This document shows, one piece after another, positions 41,737-49,760 of a DNA stretch of 64,000 nucleotides. The position numbers were made by a program, and so were the translations under genes. Positions within the stretch are counted from its first letter, which is position 1; each line of letters begins with the position of its first letter. The notes beneath the pieces were generated by a model. That model was not told where the DNA came from. It saw nothing but the letters and a program-made list of their open reading frames with translations, and made no database searches. The DNA comes from Streptomyces sp. BA2. Lineage in GTDB: Bacteria; Actinomycetota; Actinomycetes; Streptomycetales; Streptomycetaceae. Location of the stretch: NCBI RefSeq assembly GCF_009769735.1, contig NZ_WSRO01000002.1, forward strand, positions 5,096,001-5,160,000, given 5' to 3'.

Positions 41737-41946
41737 TTAGCACGATGATCGAACACATGAGCCACACGAGGCGCCGTGAATATGCAGGAGTCCCATGCTT
41801 GACGCACGGTGTAACATTGCGGACACTCGGTAACTCGAACGAGAGTTCGAACAGGTTCCGCAGGTCAGGGGGGAATGTGAGAGTCCGCGAGCGAGAATCG
41901 GCCGCGCTTATCGGCCGCCATAGCCGCTATGGTCCACGCGCGGTAT

Positions 41947-41962
41947 GTTCCATCCATGGAAC
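41947..41962. promoter_or_regulatory. Operator over the repressor start codon
   Basis: GTTCCAT and ATGGAAC form a perfect inverted repeat around CC. The ATG at 41956 that starts the repressor gene is part of the right arm, which suggests translational-level or autorepression control. Confidence 0.6.
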
Positions 41963-42393
41963 GAACGAACCCAGGCGACCCCAAGCACTTCGCCCGCTGG
42001 CTCAGAAACCAACTAGATCGCCGCGGGTACGACCTACGACCTAGGGGCGGCGGACAGACCAAGTTCGCCCAAGACTCAGGCATCGGTCGCGCCACGATCA
42101 GCCGCATCCTGGCTGGCAACGGCGCCACCGACACCGGCGTACTCGCCACGCTCGCCGCGACCCTGGAAGTACCCCTCAGCGAGGTACTGGTCATCGCCGG
42201 AATCCTCGACGCGGACGAACTTCACGCCGTCCGCAACCCCGACCGCAGCGCCGGCCACCTCACACCCGAGGAGGCCGCCGACGAACTCGGTATCGAAGAC
42301 CCCCAATCAAGGGCCCTCTTCATCTCTATGACACAGACCCTGCAACGCACCCCGGACCCCCAAAACGGAGGTGACCGCGCAGCAGAGCGCTAA
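41956..42393 (+). CDS. Prophage repressor (XRE family)
   Basis: A 145-residue protein from MERTNPGDPKHFARWLRNQL. The helix-turn-helix is TKFAQDSGIGRATISRILAG. The C terminus (DPQSRALFISMTQTLQRTP) is a short dimerisation-like tail. It is divergent from the Cro-like gene and precedes the membrane protein and integrase genes. Its start codon lies in an inverted repeat. Its role as the lysogeny repressor is inferred from position. Confidence 0.8.
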   Translation: MERTNPGDPKHFARWLRNQLDRRGYDLRPRGGGQTKFAQDSGIGRATISRILAGNGATDTGVLATLAATLEVPLSEVLVIAGILDADELHAVRNPDRSAGHLTPEEAADELGIEDPQSRALFISMTQTLQRTPDPQNGGDRAAER

Positions 42394-42408
42394 CCGCACG
42401 GAGGCACA

Positions 42409-42777
42409 GTGAACAGCCGGTACATGCCCGCCCTCGCCCTAATCCTGCTCGGAACAGGGCTCGCCGCGGGCGTCCTCGGCCTCGTCGGCGACAACATCGA
42501 CGTCTTCCGGTGCGGCATCTTCGTCACCGTCTGCTCGTTGCCTCTGCTCATCCTTCGCACCCTGCGCGAATCCCAACACGTCAGCGCCCACCAACTCGCC
42601 GAGGCCGACAAAGCCGGATACCGCCGCGCCCTGGACCACGTCGCCCGCGGCCTGCTCGACAACCACACCGCGCCCACCCCCCAAGGGGGCGACCGCGCCA
42701 CCGTCGAGCAGGTAGCGGGCAACGTGTTCCACATACGCCCGCTCCCCTACAAGGGAGAGGAACGGAAGGCACTGTGA
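42409..42777 (+). CDS. Two-helix membrane protein upstream of integrase
   Basis: A 122-residue protein with two hydrophobic helices (MPALALILLGTGLAAGVLGL and IFVTVCSLPLLIL) and a soluble C terminus (AEADKAGYRRALDHVARGLL). GGAGG precedes the GTG. Its stop overlaps the integrase GTG by 4 bp. Small membrane proteins before serine integrases recur in Streptomyces elements; the role is unknown. Confidence 0.75.
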   Translation: MNSRYMPALALILLGTGLAAGVLGLVGDNIDVFRCGIFVTVCSLPLLILRTLRESQHVSAHQLAEADKAGYRRALDHVARGLLDNHTAPTPQGGDRATVEQVAGNVFHIRPLPYKGEERKAL

Positions 42778-44447
42778 CGAGAGCGCAAACGTTAGAAACC
42801 CCCCAAGCCCCACCAGGCATACGCGAGCCATGGGTCGGTTACATCCGAGTCAGCACCTACTACGAGGACAAGATCAGCCCTGACATTCAGCGCGCGGCCA
42901 TCAACGCATGGGCCGACCGCACCAACCGCCGCATCGTCAAGTGGATCGAAGACCTCGACATATCCGGCCGCACGTTCAAGCGCAAGATCATGAACGGCAT
43001 CAAGACCGTTGAGGAGAGGGAAGCGCGCGGCATCGCCGTCTGGCGATACAGCCGCTTCGGGCGCTCCCGCCACGGCAACGCCGTGAACCTCGCACGGCTC
43101 GAACAGGTCGGCGGACGACTGGAGTCGGCGACAGAATCCACCGACACCAGCACCGCATTCGGGCGCCTGCAAATGGGGATGGCGTTCAAGTTCGCCGAGT
43201 TCGAGAGCGACCGTATCGGCGAAGTCTGGGCCGAGACCCGCGAACACCGCCGGGCACACGGCCTACCGGCCACCGGCGGGCAGCGATGGGGCTACAAGTG
43301 GCACCGCCGCGTCCTCGACGAGAAAGGCGTACTGCACCCCGAGTGGTACGAACCGGCCGAAGACCTCGGCCTGATCGCACTCGACCTCTACGAACGCGCC
43401 GCCGACGGCCAGCCCATGAACTCACTGACCAAGTGGCTAGGACGCAACGGCTACACCGGCACCCGCGGAAAGCCATGGAACCAAACCGGACTCACCCGCT
43501 ACATGGACTCCGGATTCCCCGCGGGATGGCTGCGCTACCACCCCGACGATTGCGACTGCCCACCCGCAGACCCCGAGGGCAACGTGCACCGCGCCGCCCT
43601 GTGCAAGAAGAAGGTTTACATGCCGGGGTCGCACGAACTGATCGTCAAGGAAGACGTATGGGAGGAGTACCAGCGCAGACGCAAGCTCGCCAGCAACAAG
43701 CCAGCCACCAACCGGGCACCGGCCTACCCCACATCAGGGCTGGTCGTCTGCGGTCGCTGCGGCGGCGCGACAGTGGCCGGGGGAGGCTCCACGTACGGCG
43801 CGGGCAAGGTGCTCATCCGGAAGAACGGATACGTCTTCCGATGCAGCGCGCACAAGGACAACGCCACCTGTGACGGCGTCTACATCCTCCGCGCCGTCGT
43901 AGAAGACAAAGTGCTCGAACGCCTCGCAGAGTGGGCCGACGAGATCGAGGCCGAGGCCGCCAAGCTCGCGGACCAGGAGGCAGCCAACCCCAAGAAAACC
44001 AAGGAGGACCCGACCACACCAGCCGCACGACTTGAGGCGGCGCGCAAGCGACTGCACGACCGGCTCGCCGAGATCGAGACCGAACTCGACAGGCAAACGA
44101 GCCTGGTCTCACGGGGCATCATCCCCGAGGACAGTTACACCCGTGAGCGCGACCGGCTCACGACGGAACAGAACTCCGTCACCGAGGAGCTAGCCGCGCT
44201 CGACGCGAGCACGGATCAGACCGAGGTCACCAAGGCCGACTATCTGCCGGTGATTCGCGGCCTGGTCGACCGCTGGAAGATCACGCCGGTAGACACTCGG
44301 CGGGCCCTCCTGCGCACGCTGCTGCGTGGAGTATGGGCGTACCCGAAGATGAAGGACGCGAACGGCGACGTCATCGTGCCGTACGCCGTCCCCGTGGCCG
44401 TGTGGGAAGAACCACCGGCCACGATCGGGCGCCGCGCTGCGGCATAA
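42774..44447 (+). CDS. int: Large serine integrase
   Basis: A 557-residue phiC31-type serine recombinase. The catalytic domain (about residues 18-165) has the nucleophile Ser27 in VGYIRVSTYYED and the Arg-rich VWRYSRFGRSRHG. The recombinase domain follows, then a zinc ribbon (VVCGRCGGAT ... RCSAHKDNATC) and a coiled-coil motif (ARKRLHDRLAEIETELDRQT). The GTG overlaps the preceding stop. It ends 13 bp from the attR arm, the usual arrangement. It catalyses attP x attB integration; excision needs a directionality factor I could not identify. Confidence 0.96.
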   Translation: MTRAQTLETPQAPPGIREPWVGYIRVSTYYEDKISPDIQRAAINAWADRTNRRIVKWIEDLDISGRTFKRKIMNGIKTVEEREARGIAVWRYSRFGRSRHGNAVNLARLEQVGGRLESATESTDTSTAFGRLQMGMAFKFAEFESDRIGEVWAETREHRRAHGLPATGGQRWGYKWHRRVLDEKGVLHPEWYEPAEDLGLIALDLYERAADGQPMNSLTKWLGRNGYTGTRGKPWNQTGLTRYMDSGFPAGWLRYHPDDCDCPPADPEGNVHRAALCKKKVYMPGSHELIVKEDVWEEYQRRRKLASNKPATNRAPAYPTSGLVVCGRCGGATVAGGGSTYGAGKVLIRKNGYVFRCSAHKDNATCDGVYILRAVVEDKVLERLAEWADEIEAEAAKLADQEAANPKKTKEDPTTPAARLEAARKRLHDRLAEIETELDRQTSLVSRGIIPEDSYTRERDRLTTEQNSVTEELAALDASTDQTEVTKADYLPVIRGLVDRWKITPVDTRRALLRTLLRGVWAYPKMKDANGDVIVPYAVPVAVWEEPPATIGRRAAA

Positions 44448-44460
44448 CCGCAGGTCACGC

Positions 44461-44507
44461 AACGAGCGTCCGTCCATCGCCTACTTGAGAAGGTTGGCCA
44501 GGCTTTC
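44461..44507. other. attR: attR of the prophage
   Basis: The 21-bp arm at 44461-44481 (begins AACGAGCGTCCG, ends ATCGCC) is the inverted counterpart of the arm at attL. The predicted crossover AG (plus) is at 44488-44489. Rightward sequence is host acs, reading back to its original GTG. Confidence 0.88.
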
Positions 44508-44516
44508 GTTGCTCAC
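44481..44516 (-). pseudogene. acs: Stranded 5' stub of host acs
   Basis: GTG at 44516, preceded by GGGAG, encodes VSNESLANLLK and then hits TAG at 44483-44481 inside the phage half-site. These are the original first codons of acs; codons 11 onward are 34 kb away at 10123. The original promoter region lies at about 44520-44620. Confidence 0.92.
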
Positions 44517-44603
44517 GACATCTCCCATTCCCAGGGTGTCCGTTGTGTCCAAAGCCACAGCTCATCAGACCCGAACCCCTGGTGACAAGAGCTTGCCGAA
44601 AAT

Positions 44604-44614
44604 TGGTTTAGACC
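44604..44614 (-). promoter_or_regulatory. dre-like motif upstream of the original acs start
   Basis: Minus-strand GGTCTAAACCA, 88 bp upstream of the stranded GTG. It overlaps the stop codon of the SulP gene. It shares 11 bp with the phage copy at 10195-10205 and matches the DasR core except at one position. Confidence 0.45.
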
Positions 44615-46971
44615 TTTACTCGGGTGGGCGGCTCCTCCCGTGGTGATCCCTGGTGCGGCGACGGTGTGACCTGGTCGAATACGTCGTCGGGGCTGCCGGT
44701 GAGCAAGTAGGCCTGCGCCTCGCCGACATGGAAGTACATGCCATGCAGTTCGAGGGCGCCCTCGGCCAAGCGCCGCGCCACGGCCTCGTGACCGCGCAGG
44801 TGCTCCAACTGCTGGACCACATTGGTCAGACAGAGCTGCTCGACCGCGTCGGCGGGGGCCCGCCCGGCGAGCCGTGCCCAACCCTCCTTCTCGTGAGCCG
44901 CCATGCGCTCAAGGCTCGGCATCCCGTGCCGCAGCCACCGCTTCAGGGGCGTCTGGGCACCCCCGGGCGGGGTGGTGAGCAGCGCCTGCATCGCCCCGCA
45001 CCCGGAGTGCCCGCACACGGTGATGGACCGCACCTTCAGTACGTCCACCGCGTACTCGATCGCCGCGGCCACCGAGTCGTCGCCACTCTCGGCGCCCGGC
45101 AGCGGCACCAGATTGCCGACGTTGCGGACGACGAAGAGGTCACCTGGGCCGCTCGACGTGATCATCGACGTGACGAGCCGGGAGTCGGCGCAGGTCAGGA
45201 AGAGCTGTGAGGGCTGCTGTCCCTCGCGTGCGAGCCGGGCCAGCTCGCCCCGCACGTGCGGCGCCGTGTTCCGCTGGAACGCGCTGATGCCGCTTTCCAG
45301 TTGATACCCGCTGCGCCGTCCCTCGCCCCTGGGGGCTTCCTGGGGCCGGTCGCAGTGGTGGTTGCGCCAGGCCGTCCAGGGCCGGCAGCAGGAGTGCGAC
45401 GCTCCGGCGGGCTCGGCGATCCGCGTCCCGGCGCGTCCGGTCACCTCGACGGTGCCGCCCTGCGCGGTGTGCGCGTCCTGCCAGCACTGCAGCGCTTCGT
45501 ACGCGGCATGGTCCATGAACGATCCGTCCAACTCGACGATGGTCGCCGCGCCTTGGGGTACGAGATGCAGCGCCCTGCTGAGACGCGGCACGGCAAGGAA
45601 GGTCAACTGCCCCCGGACGCGCACGTGGTGGACCACGCCCTCCTCGGTGTGGGTGATCCGGGTGCGGGCGAGGCGGTGCAGCGCGACGGCCACGGCGACG
45701 GCGACGCCGATGGCCACGCCTTCGAGCACACCGAGGAAGACGACGCCGGCGGTCGTGGTGGTGTACACGAGGGTCTCGCGGTGGCGGGTGATGACGCGGA
45801 TGTGGTTCAGGCTCACCATCTGGATGCCGACCGCCATCACCAGGGCGGCCAGCGCGGCGAGCGGGATCAGCTCAAGGAGGGGGACCAGGAGCAGGGCGGC
45901 CACTACTACCCAAACGCCGTGCAGCATCGTGGAGTTCCGGCTGACGGCACCGGCCCGCACATTCGCCGTGCTGCGCACCGCGACCCCGGCGACGGGGAGC
46001 CCGCCGAGCGCCCCGGACACGGCGTTGGCGGCGCCCTGGCCGAGCAGTTCGCGGTTGAGGTCGGAGCGGACGCCGCCGGCGCGCGGGTCGCGCCGCCCGG
46101 AGGCGAGCTTGTCCACGGCGACGGCGCCGAGCAGCGACTGCACGCTGCAGACCAGCGTGATCGTGAGGACGGCGGCGACGAGCCCGAGGACGGGCCCTTC
46201 GGGCAGGCCGACCAGCGCGTGACTGCGCCACGACGGCAGGTCGACCCTGGCCACGCTCAGCCCGGCGACCACGGCGACGGCCGTCGCCACGGCGACGGAG
46301 ACCAGGGGAGCCGGTACGGCACGGAGGGCTCGGCCCGCACGCCCGGGAATCCGCGGCCAGAGCAGCAGCACCGCCAGGGTCAGCACGCTGATCGACAGCG
46401 CCGCCGGGTGCAGGTCGGCCAACTGGGCGGGCAGCGCGCGGAGGTTGTCGAGCACGGCGCTCTGCGGGGTGCCGCCGAGCACGATGTGCAGCTGGGCGAC
46501 GGCGATGGCGACGCCGATGCCGGCCAGCATGCCGTGCACGACGGCGGGGCTGACGGCGAGCGCCGAGCGGGCCACGCGCAGGCAGCCGAGGCCGAGTTGG
46601 GCGATTCCGGCGAGGACGGTGATGGCGCAGGTCGTCCGCCAGCCGTACTGGTGGATGAGGTCGGCGGTGACGACCGTGAGCCCTGCGGCGGGGCCGCTGA
46701 CCTGCAGCGGTGATCCGCCGATCCAGCCGGCGACCAGGCCGCCGACGGCGGCTGCCACGAGGCCCGCCTGGAGCGGTGCTCCGGTGGCGAGCGCGATGCC
46801 GAGGGACAGCGGCAGGGCGATCAGGAAGACGGCGATGGACGCGGAGACGTCGGCGCCGGCGATGCGGAACTTACGGAACTTGCGGAACCTGCCGGGCGGC
46901 GGCGCGTGGGGCTCGTGGTCGCGTGATGCGTGGGCCGAGTCGGTGGCGTGGGTGGGGACGCAGGCAGACAT
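44608..46971 (-). CDS. SulP transporter - STAS - beta-carbonic anhydrase fusion
   Basis: A 787-residue protein. Residues about 38-430 are a SulP/SLC26 permease (GGLVAGWIGGSPLQVSGPAA, GLPVAGVAVRSTANVRAGA). A STAS domain follows near 440-510 (IVELDGSFMDHAAYEALQCW). A beta-carbonic anhydrase occupies about 565-760, with the zinc residues in LTCADSRLV and CGHSGCGAMQ. A linked bicarbonate/anion transporter and CO2-hydrating enzyme would convert and move bicarbonate at the membrane. The carbonic anhydrase keeps its key Cys, Asp, Arg and His. It was the original upstream neighbour of acs. Confidence 0.93.
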   Translation of the reverse strand: MSACVPTHATDSAHASRDHEPHAPPPGRFRKFRKFRIAGADVSASIAVFLIALPLSLGIALATGAPLQAGLVAAAVGGLVAGWIGGSPLQVSGPAAGLTVVTADLIHQYGWRTTCAITVLAGIAQLGLGCLRVARSALAVSPAVVHGMLAGIGVAIAVAQLHIVLGGTPQSAVLDNLRALPAQLADLHPAALSISVLTLAVLLLWPRIPGRAGRALRAVPAPLVSVAVATAVAVVAGLSVARVDLPSWRSHALVGLPEGPVLGLVAAVLTITLVCSVQSLLGAVAVDKLASGRRDPRAGGVRSDLNRELLGQGAANAVSGALGGLPVAGVAVRSTANVRAGAVSRNSTMLHGVWVVVAALLLVPLLELIPLAALAALVMAVGIQMVSLNHIRVITRHRETLVYTTTTAGVVFLGVLEGVAIGVAVAVAVALHRLARTRITHTEEGVVHHVRVRGQLTFLAVPRLSRALHLVPQGAATIVELDGSFMDHAAYEALQCWQDAHTAQGGTVEVTGRAGTRIAEPAGASHSCCRPWTAWRNHHCDRPQEAPRGEGRRSGYQLESGISAFQRNTAPHVRGELARLAREGQQPSQLFLTCADSRLVTSMITSSGPGDLFVVRNVGNLVPLPGAESGDDSVAAAIEYAVDVLKVRSITVCGHSGCGAMQALLTTPPGGAQTPLKRWLRHGMPSLERMAAHEKEGWARLAGRAPADAVEQLCLTNVVQQLEHLRGHEAVARRLAEGALELHGMYFHVGEAQAYLLTGSPDDVFDQVTPSPHQGSPREEPPTRVKV

Positions 46972-47371
46972 GGTTTCCCGTCTCCTCCGGGGCGGCGCGG
47001 TCGCGGGACAAGGGGTCCTCCGGGAGGTCTCCGGAGGGCGGGTCGCGGCCGTGGGTCACGGCGTTGCAGCGGCGGGATTTCTCAACTCTCGGTAAACGAA
47101 TCGTAATGGAGAGTAAAGGTCTCGGATAGACAAGCGGGGCAAATGGGGCACTAGATCACCCCGAAGGGTGAATAAAGCTATTCGTCGGCTTGTCGGAACG
47201 TCTGCTTCATGCCTCCGTGCGACGTTGGCGGCGCTATGGGTCATTTCCGGGCAATTCCTGCCCAACCACCTCCGGTGGTGACCCCTGAAGTGCCCCCCGT
47301 GGGGTCCCCGCAGTGTCGCTGCGGCCGGGCCCCGATTCGAAGCCGACGTGAAGGAAGAAGGTGGGCGGAAG
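46972..47371. other. 400-bp divergent intergenic region
   Basis: Separates the divergent SulP-fusion and lipoprotein genes and must hold both promoters. I see ACCACCTCCGGTGGT near 47262, a short palindrome, and an AT-richer part at 47090-47200. No gene is supported. Confidence 0.5.
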
Positions 47372-48652
47372 ATGGCCGCCACCCAGAGGATCCAGCGGAT
47401 CGCCGCGGGCATCACCGCCCTCGTGGCATCCGTCGCGGTACTGGCCGGTTGCTCGAGCGGCGACACCGGCGCCAAGCCAGGCGCGCCGGGCGCCAAAAAG
47501 GCAGCGCCCGCCCCGGCCCCCAAGAGCGCGGTCCGCATGATCGGTGACGGCTCCACCGCCTTCACCGGCCGGCAGCCGCACCTGCCCGAGCCCACCCGTC
47601 TGAGACCCGGCCAGAAGCCGCCCCAGTTCGTGGTGTTCTCCTGGGACGGCGCGGGCGAGGACAGCCAGAAGCTCTTCTCGCACTTCCGCAAGGTGGCCAA
47701 GCGGAACGACGCCACGATGACGTACTTCCTCAGCGGCGTGTACATGCTCCCCGAGTCGAAGCGGAAGCTCTACGAACCGCCGCAGCACACGGCAGGCAGC
47801 TCGGACATCGGCTTCAACGACCGCAAGGGAATCAAGGACACCGTTAAGCAGCTCCGCGGTGCCTGGCTCGAGGGCAACGAGGTCGGCACCCACTTCAACG
47901 GCCACTTCTGCGGTGCCGGCCGCGGTGTGGGCGAGTGGTCGGTCACCGACTGGAAGAGCGAGATCAAGCAGGCCAAGTCCTTCGTGAAGGCCTGGAAGAC
48001 GAACACGGGCATGAAGAAGGCGCAGCCGCTGCCGTTCGACTACGACAAGGAACTCATCGGCGCCCGCACGCCCTGTCTCGAAGGCCAGAAGAACTTCATG
48101 CGGGCGGCTCGCGAGCTGGGCTTCCGCTACGACACCAGCGGCGTCAACAACCAGGTCTGGCCCAAGAAGAAGGAAGGCCTCTGGGACCTGTCGATGCAGC
48201 TGGTCCCTGTCCCCGGCCGTAACTTCGAGACGCTGACCATGGACTACAACTTCATGGTGAACCAGTCGGGCACGACGTCGCAGGGCGACCCCAGCAAGCA
48301 CGAGTACTGGGGCGACCAGATGCGTGACGGCCTCCTCCAGGGCTTCGACCGCGCCTACAAGGGCAACCGCGCCCCGCTGATCATCGGCAACCACTTCGAG
48401 TCCTGGAACGGCGGCACGTACATGCGCGCCATCGAGGAGACGATCGAGTCGGTCTGCACCAAGCGCGAAGTGCGCTGCGTCTCCTTCCGTCAACTCGCCG
48501 ACTGGCTCGACGCCCAGGACCCGCAGACCGTGGAGCGCCTCACCAAGCTCCCGGTCGGCAAGGCCCCGAAGGAGGGCTGGGCGTCCTACCTCTCCGCCCA
48601 GCCCGCACCGGCCCCGAAGGGCGTACCGGGCGCCCCGGCAGCCAAGCCGTAA
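47372..48652 (+). CDS. Polysaccharide-deacetylase-like lipoprotein
   Basis: A 426-residue protein. The N-terminal lipoprotein signal ends VAVLAGCSS, so the Cys is lipidated and the protein faces outside. An Ala/Pro/Lys linker follows. The catalytic fold resembles NodB/polysaccharide deacetylases: VVFSWDGAGEDSQKLFSHFR, TYFLSGVYMLP, GNEVGTHFNGHFCG, and LIIGNHFESWN. The first motif has FSWDGAG rather than the usual TFDDG, so the metal site may differ. The substrate is unknown, perhaps cell-wall glycan. The ATG at 47372 was chosen for a standard-length signal peptide. Confidence 0.78.
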   Translation: MAATQRIQRIAAGITALVASVAVLAGCSSGDTGAKPGAPGAKKAAPAPAPKSAVRMIGDGSTAFTGRQPHLPEPTRLRPGQKPPQFVVFSWDGAGEDSQKLFSHFRKVAKRNDATMTYFLSGVYMLPESKRKLYEPPQHTAGSSDIGFNDRKGIKDTVKQLRGAWLEGNEVGTHFNGHFCGAGRGVGEWSVTDWKSEIKQAKSFVKAWKTNTGMKKAQPLPFDYDKELIGARTPCLEGQKNFMRAARELGFRYDTSGVNNQVWPKKKEGLWDLSMQLVPVPGRNFETLTMDYNFMVNQSGTTSQGDPSKHEYWGDQMRDGLLQGFDRAYKGNRAPLIIGNHFESWNGGTYMRAIEETIESVCTKREVRCVSFRQLADWLDAQDPQTVERLTKLPVGKAPKEGWASYLSAQPAPAPKGVPGAPAAKP

Positions 48653-48668
48653 CTCCCCTGCGGGAGTT
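48651..48668. terminator. Short hairpin between convergent genes
   Basis: AACTCCC and GGGAGTT pair around CTGC, overlapping the stop codons of both convergent genes. Confidence 0.6.
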
Positions 48669-49648
48669 CAGGCCGTGGCCACGGTCCGCTCACGCAGCAC
48701 GAAGTCGGGGTCGACCTGGGCAGCCAGGTCGGCACCCGTCCTCTCGTTGCCCCAGCTCTGCGCGTTCTTCAGATGGAAGTGGACCATCTGACGGGTGTAG
48801 CGATCCCAGTCCCTGCGGTCGTACGAGGTGTCGACGGCGCTCTGAAGTGCTTGCAGGGAACGGCGGTTGTCCTCCTCGAGGAACTCGAACCGGGGCGGGC
48901 GGCCCTTCTCCATGGCGCGCACCCAGTCCGAGTGCCCGACCGTCACCAGGAGGTCGTCGCCCACCTGCTCGCGCAGGAAGTCGACGTCGTCCTGGCCCTG
49001 CACCTTGTTGCCGACGACCTTGAGGTCGACGCCGAAGTCGCGTGCGTATTCCTTGTACTGGCGATAGACGGAGACCCCCTTCCGGGTCGGCTCGGCCACC
49101 AGGAACGTCATGTCGAAGCGGGTGAACATGCCGGACGCGAAGGAGTCCGAACCCGCGGTCATGTCGACGACCGCGTACTCCTCGCGCCCGTCGACCAGGT
49201 GGTTCAGGAACAGCTCCACCGCCCCCGTCTTGGAGTGGTAGCAGGCGACACCGAGGTCGGCTTCGGTGAACGGCCCTGTGACCATCAAACGCACGGCTGC
49301 GTCGTCGAGTTCCACCGGCCGCGCACACGCGTCGTACACGGGGTTGTCCTCGCGCACCCGCAGGATCCGCGAGCCCTCGCCGGGCGGTGTCGTCTTGATC
49401 ATCGTGTCGGCGGATGCGATCCGCGGATTGGAGCCCCGCAGGTACTCCTTGATGAGGGGGAGTCGCGCGCCCATGGCGGGCAGGGCGGCGGCTTCCGCCT
49501 CGTCGAGGCCGAGCGCGGGGCCCAGGTGCTGGTTGATGTCGGCGTCCACCGCGAGGACCGGTGCTCCGGTGGCGGCGAGGTGGCGGATGAAGAGCGAGGA
49601 CAGCGTGGTCTTGCCGCTGCCGCCCTTCCCTACGAAAGCGATCTTCAT
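48668..49648 (-). CDS. CooC/ParA-type ATP-binding protein
   Basis: A 326-residue deviant Walker-A ATPase. The start MKIAFVGKGGSGKTTLSSLF gives the P-loop, followed by VLAVDADINQHLGPALGLDE and the switch region VVDMTAGSDSFASGMFTRFD. It resembles CooC-like nickel-insertion/MinD-superfamily proteins, but the activity is not evident from its neighbours. Streptomyces have it conserved beside the tad locus. The ATG at 49648 was preferred because the nine upstream residues in the longer frame are not conserved-looking. Confidence 0.78.
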   Translation of the reverse strand: MKIAFVGKGGSGKTTLSSLFIRHLAATGAPVLAVDADINQHLGPALGLDEAEAAALPAMGARLPLIKEYLRGSNPRIASADTMIKTTPPGEGSRILRVREDNPVYDACARPVELDDAAVRLMVTGPFTEADLGVACYHSKTGAVELFLNHLVDGREEYAVVDMTAGSDSFASGMFTRFDMTFLVAEPTRKGVSVYRQYKEYARDFGVDLKVVGNKVQGQDDVDFLREQVGDDLLVTVGHSDWVRAMEKGRPPRFEFLEEDNRRSLQALQSAVDTSYDRRDWDRYTRQMVHFHLKNAQSWGNERTGADLAAQVDPDFVLRERTVATA

Positions 49649-49740
49649 GTTCACCAAGGGTAGCCGGACGATCACCTGCCGTATCGATGCGGCGTGAAGA
49701 AGACCACTCCTTCGTGGGGCGGGCCCCAGGGGTGCGTAGG

Positions 49741-49760
49741 GTCGTACTCATGAGTACGAC
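49741..49760. promoter_or_regulatory. Perfect 20-bp palindrome over a start codon
   Basis: GTCGTACTCATGAGTACGAC is identical to its reverse complement. The central ATG (49750-49752) is the start codon of the next gene. It lies in the roughly 100-bp divergent gap with the CooC-like gene, so one dimeric regulator could control both. Confidence 0.7.

Larger units (their letters stand above)
10126..44488. mobile_element. Integrated, probably defective prophage (about 34.4 kb)
   Basis: The boundaries are set by the shared inverted arm at both ends and by the broken acs 5' end at 44481-44516. Contents include a large serine integrase, divergent repressor and Cro-like genes, a replication/recombination module, terminase, portal, MuF, tail, and lysis genes. 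Accessory cargo lies at the attL end. No scaffold, major capsid, head-tail connector, tail tube or tail-chaperone gene is present, and the tape-measure gene has lost its 5' part, so an internal deletion is inferred at about 22,036. Confidence 0.93.

Noticed and set aside
10126-44488. tRNA attachment site
   Set aside because: No tRNA at either end; the target is acs and the integrase is a serine recombinase.
10195-44614. The 11-bp TGGTTTAGACC direct repeat as the att core
   Set aside because: It was the first shared sequence found near the two ends, but it lies outside the crossover region and does not restore acs. It fits an operator better.
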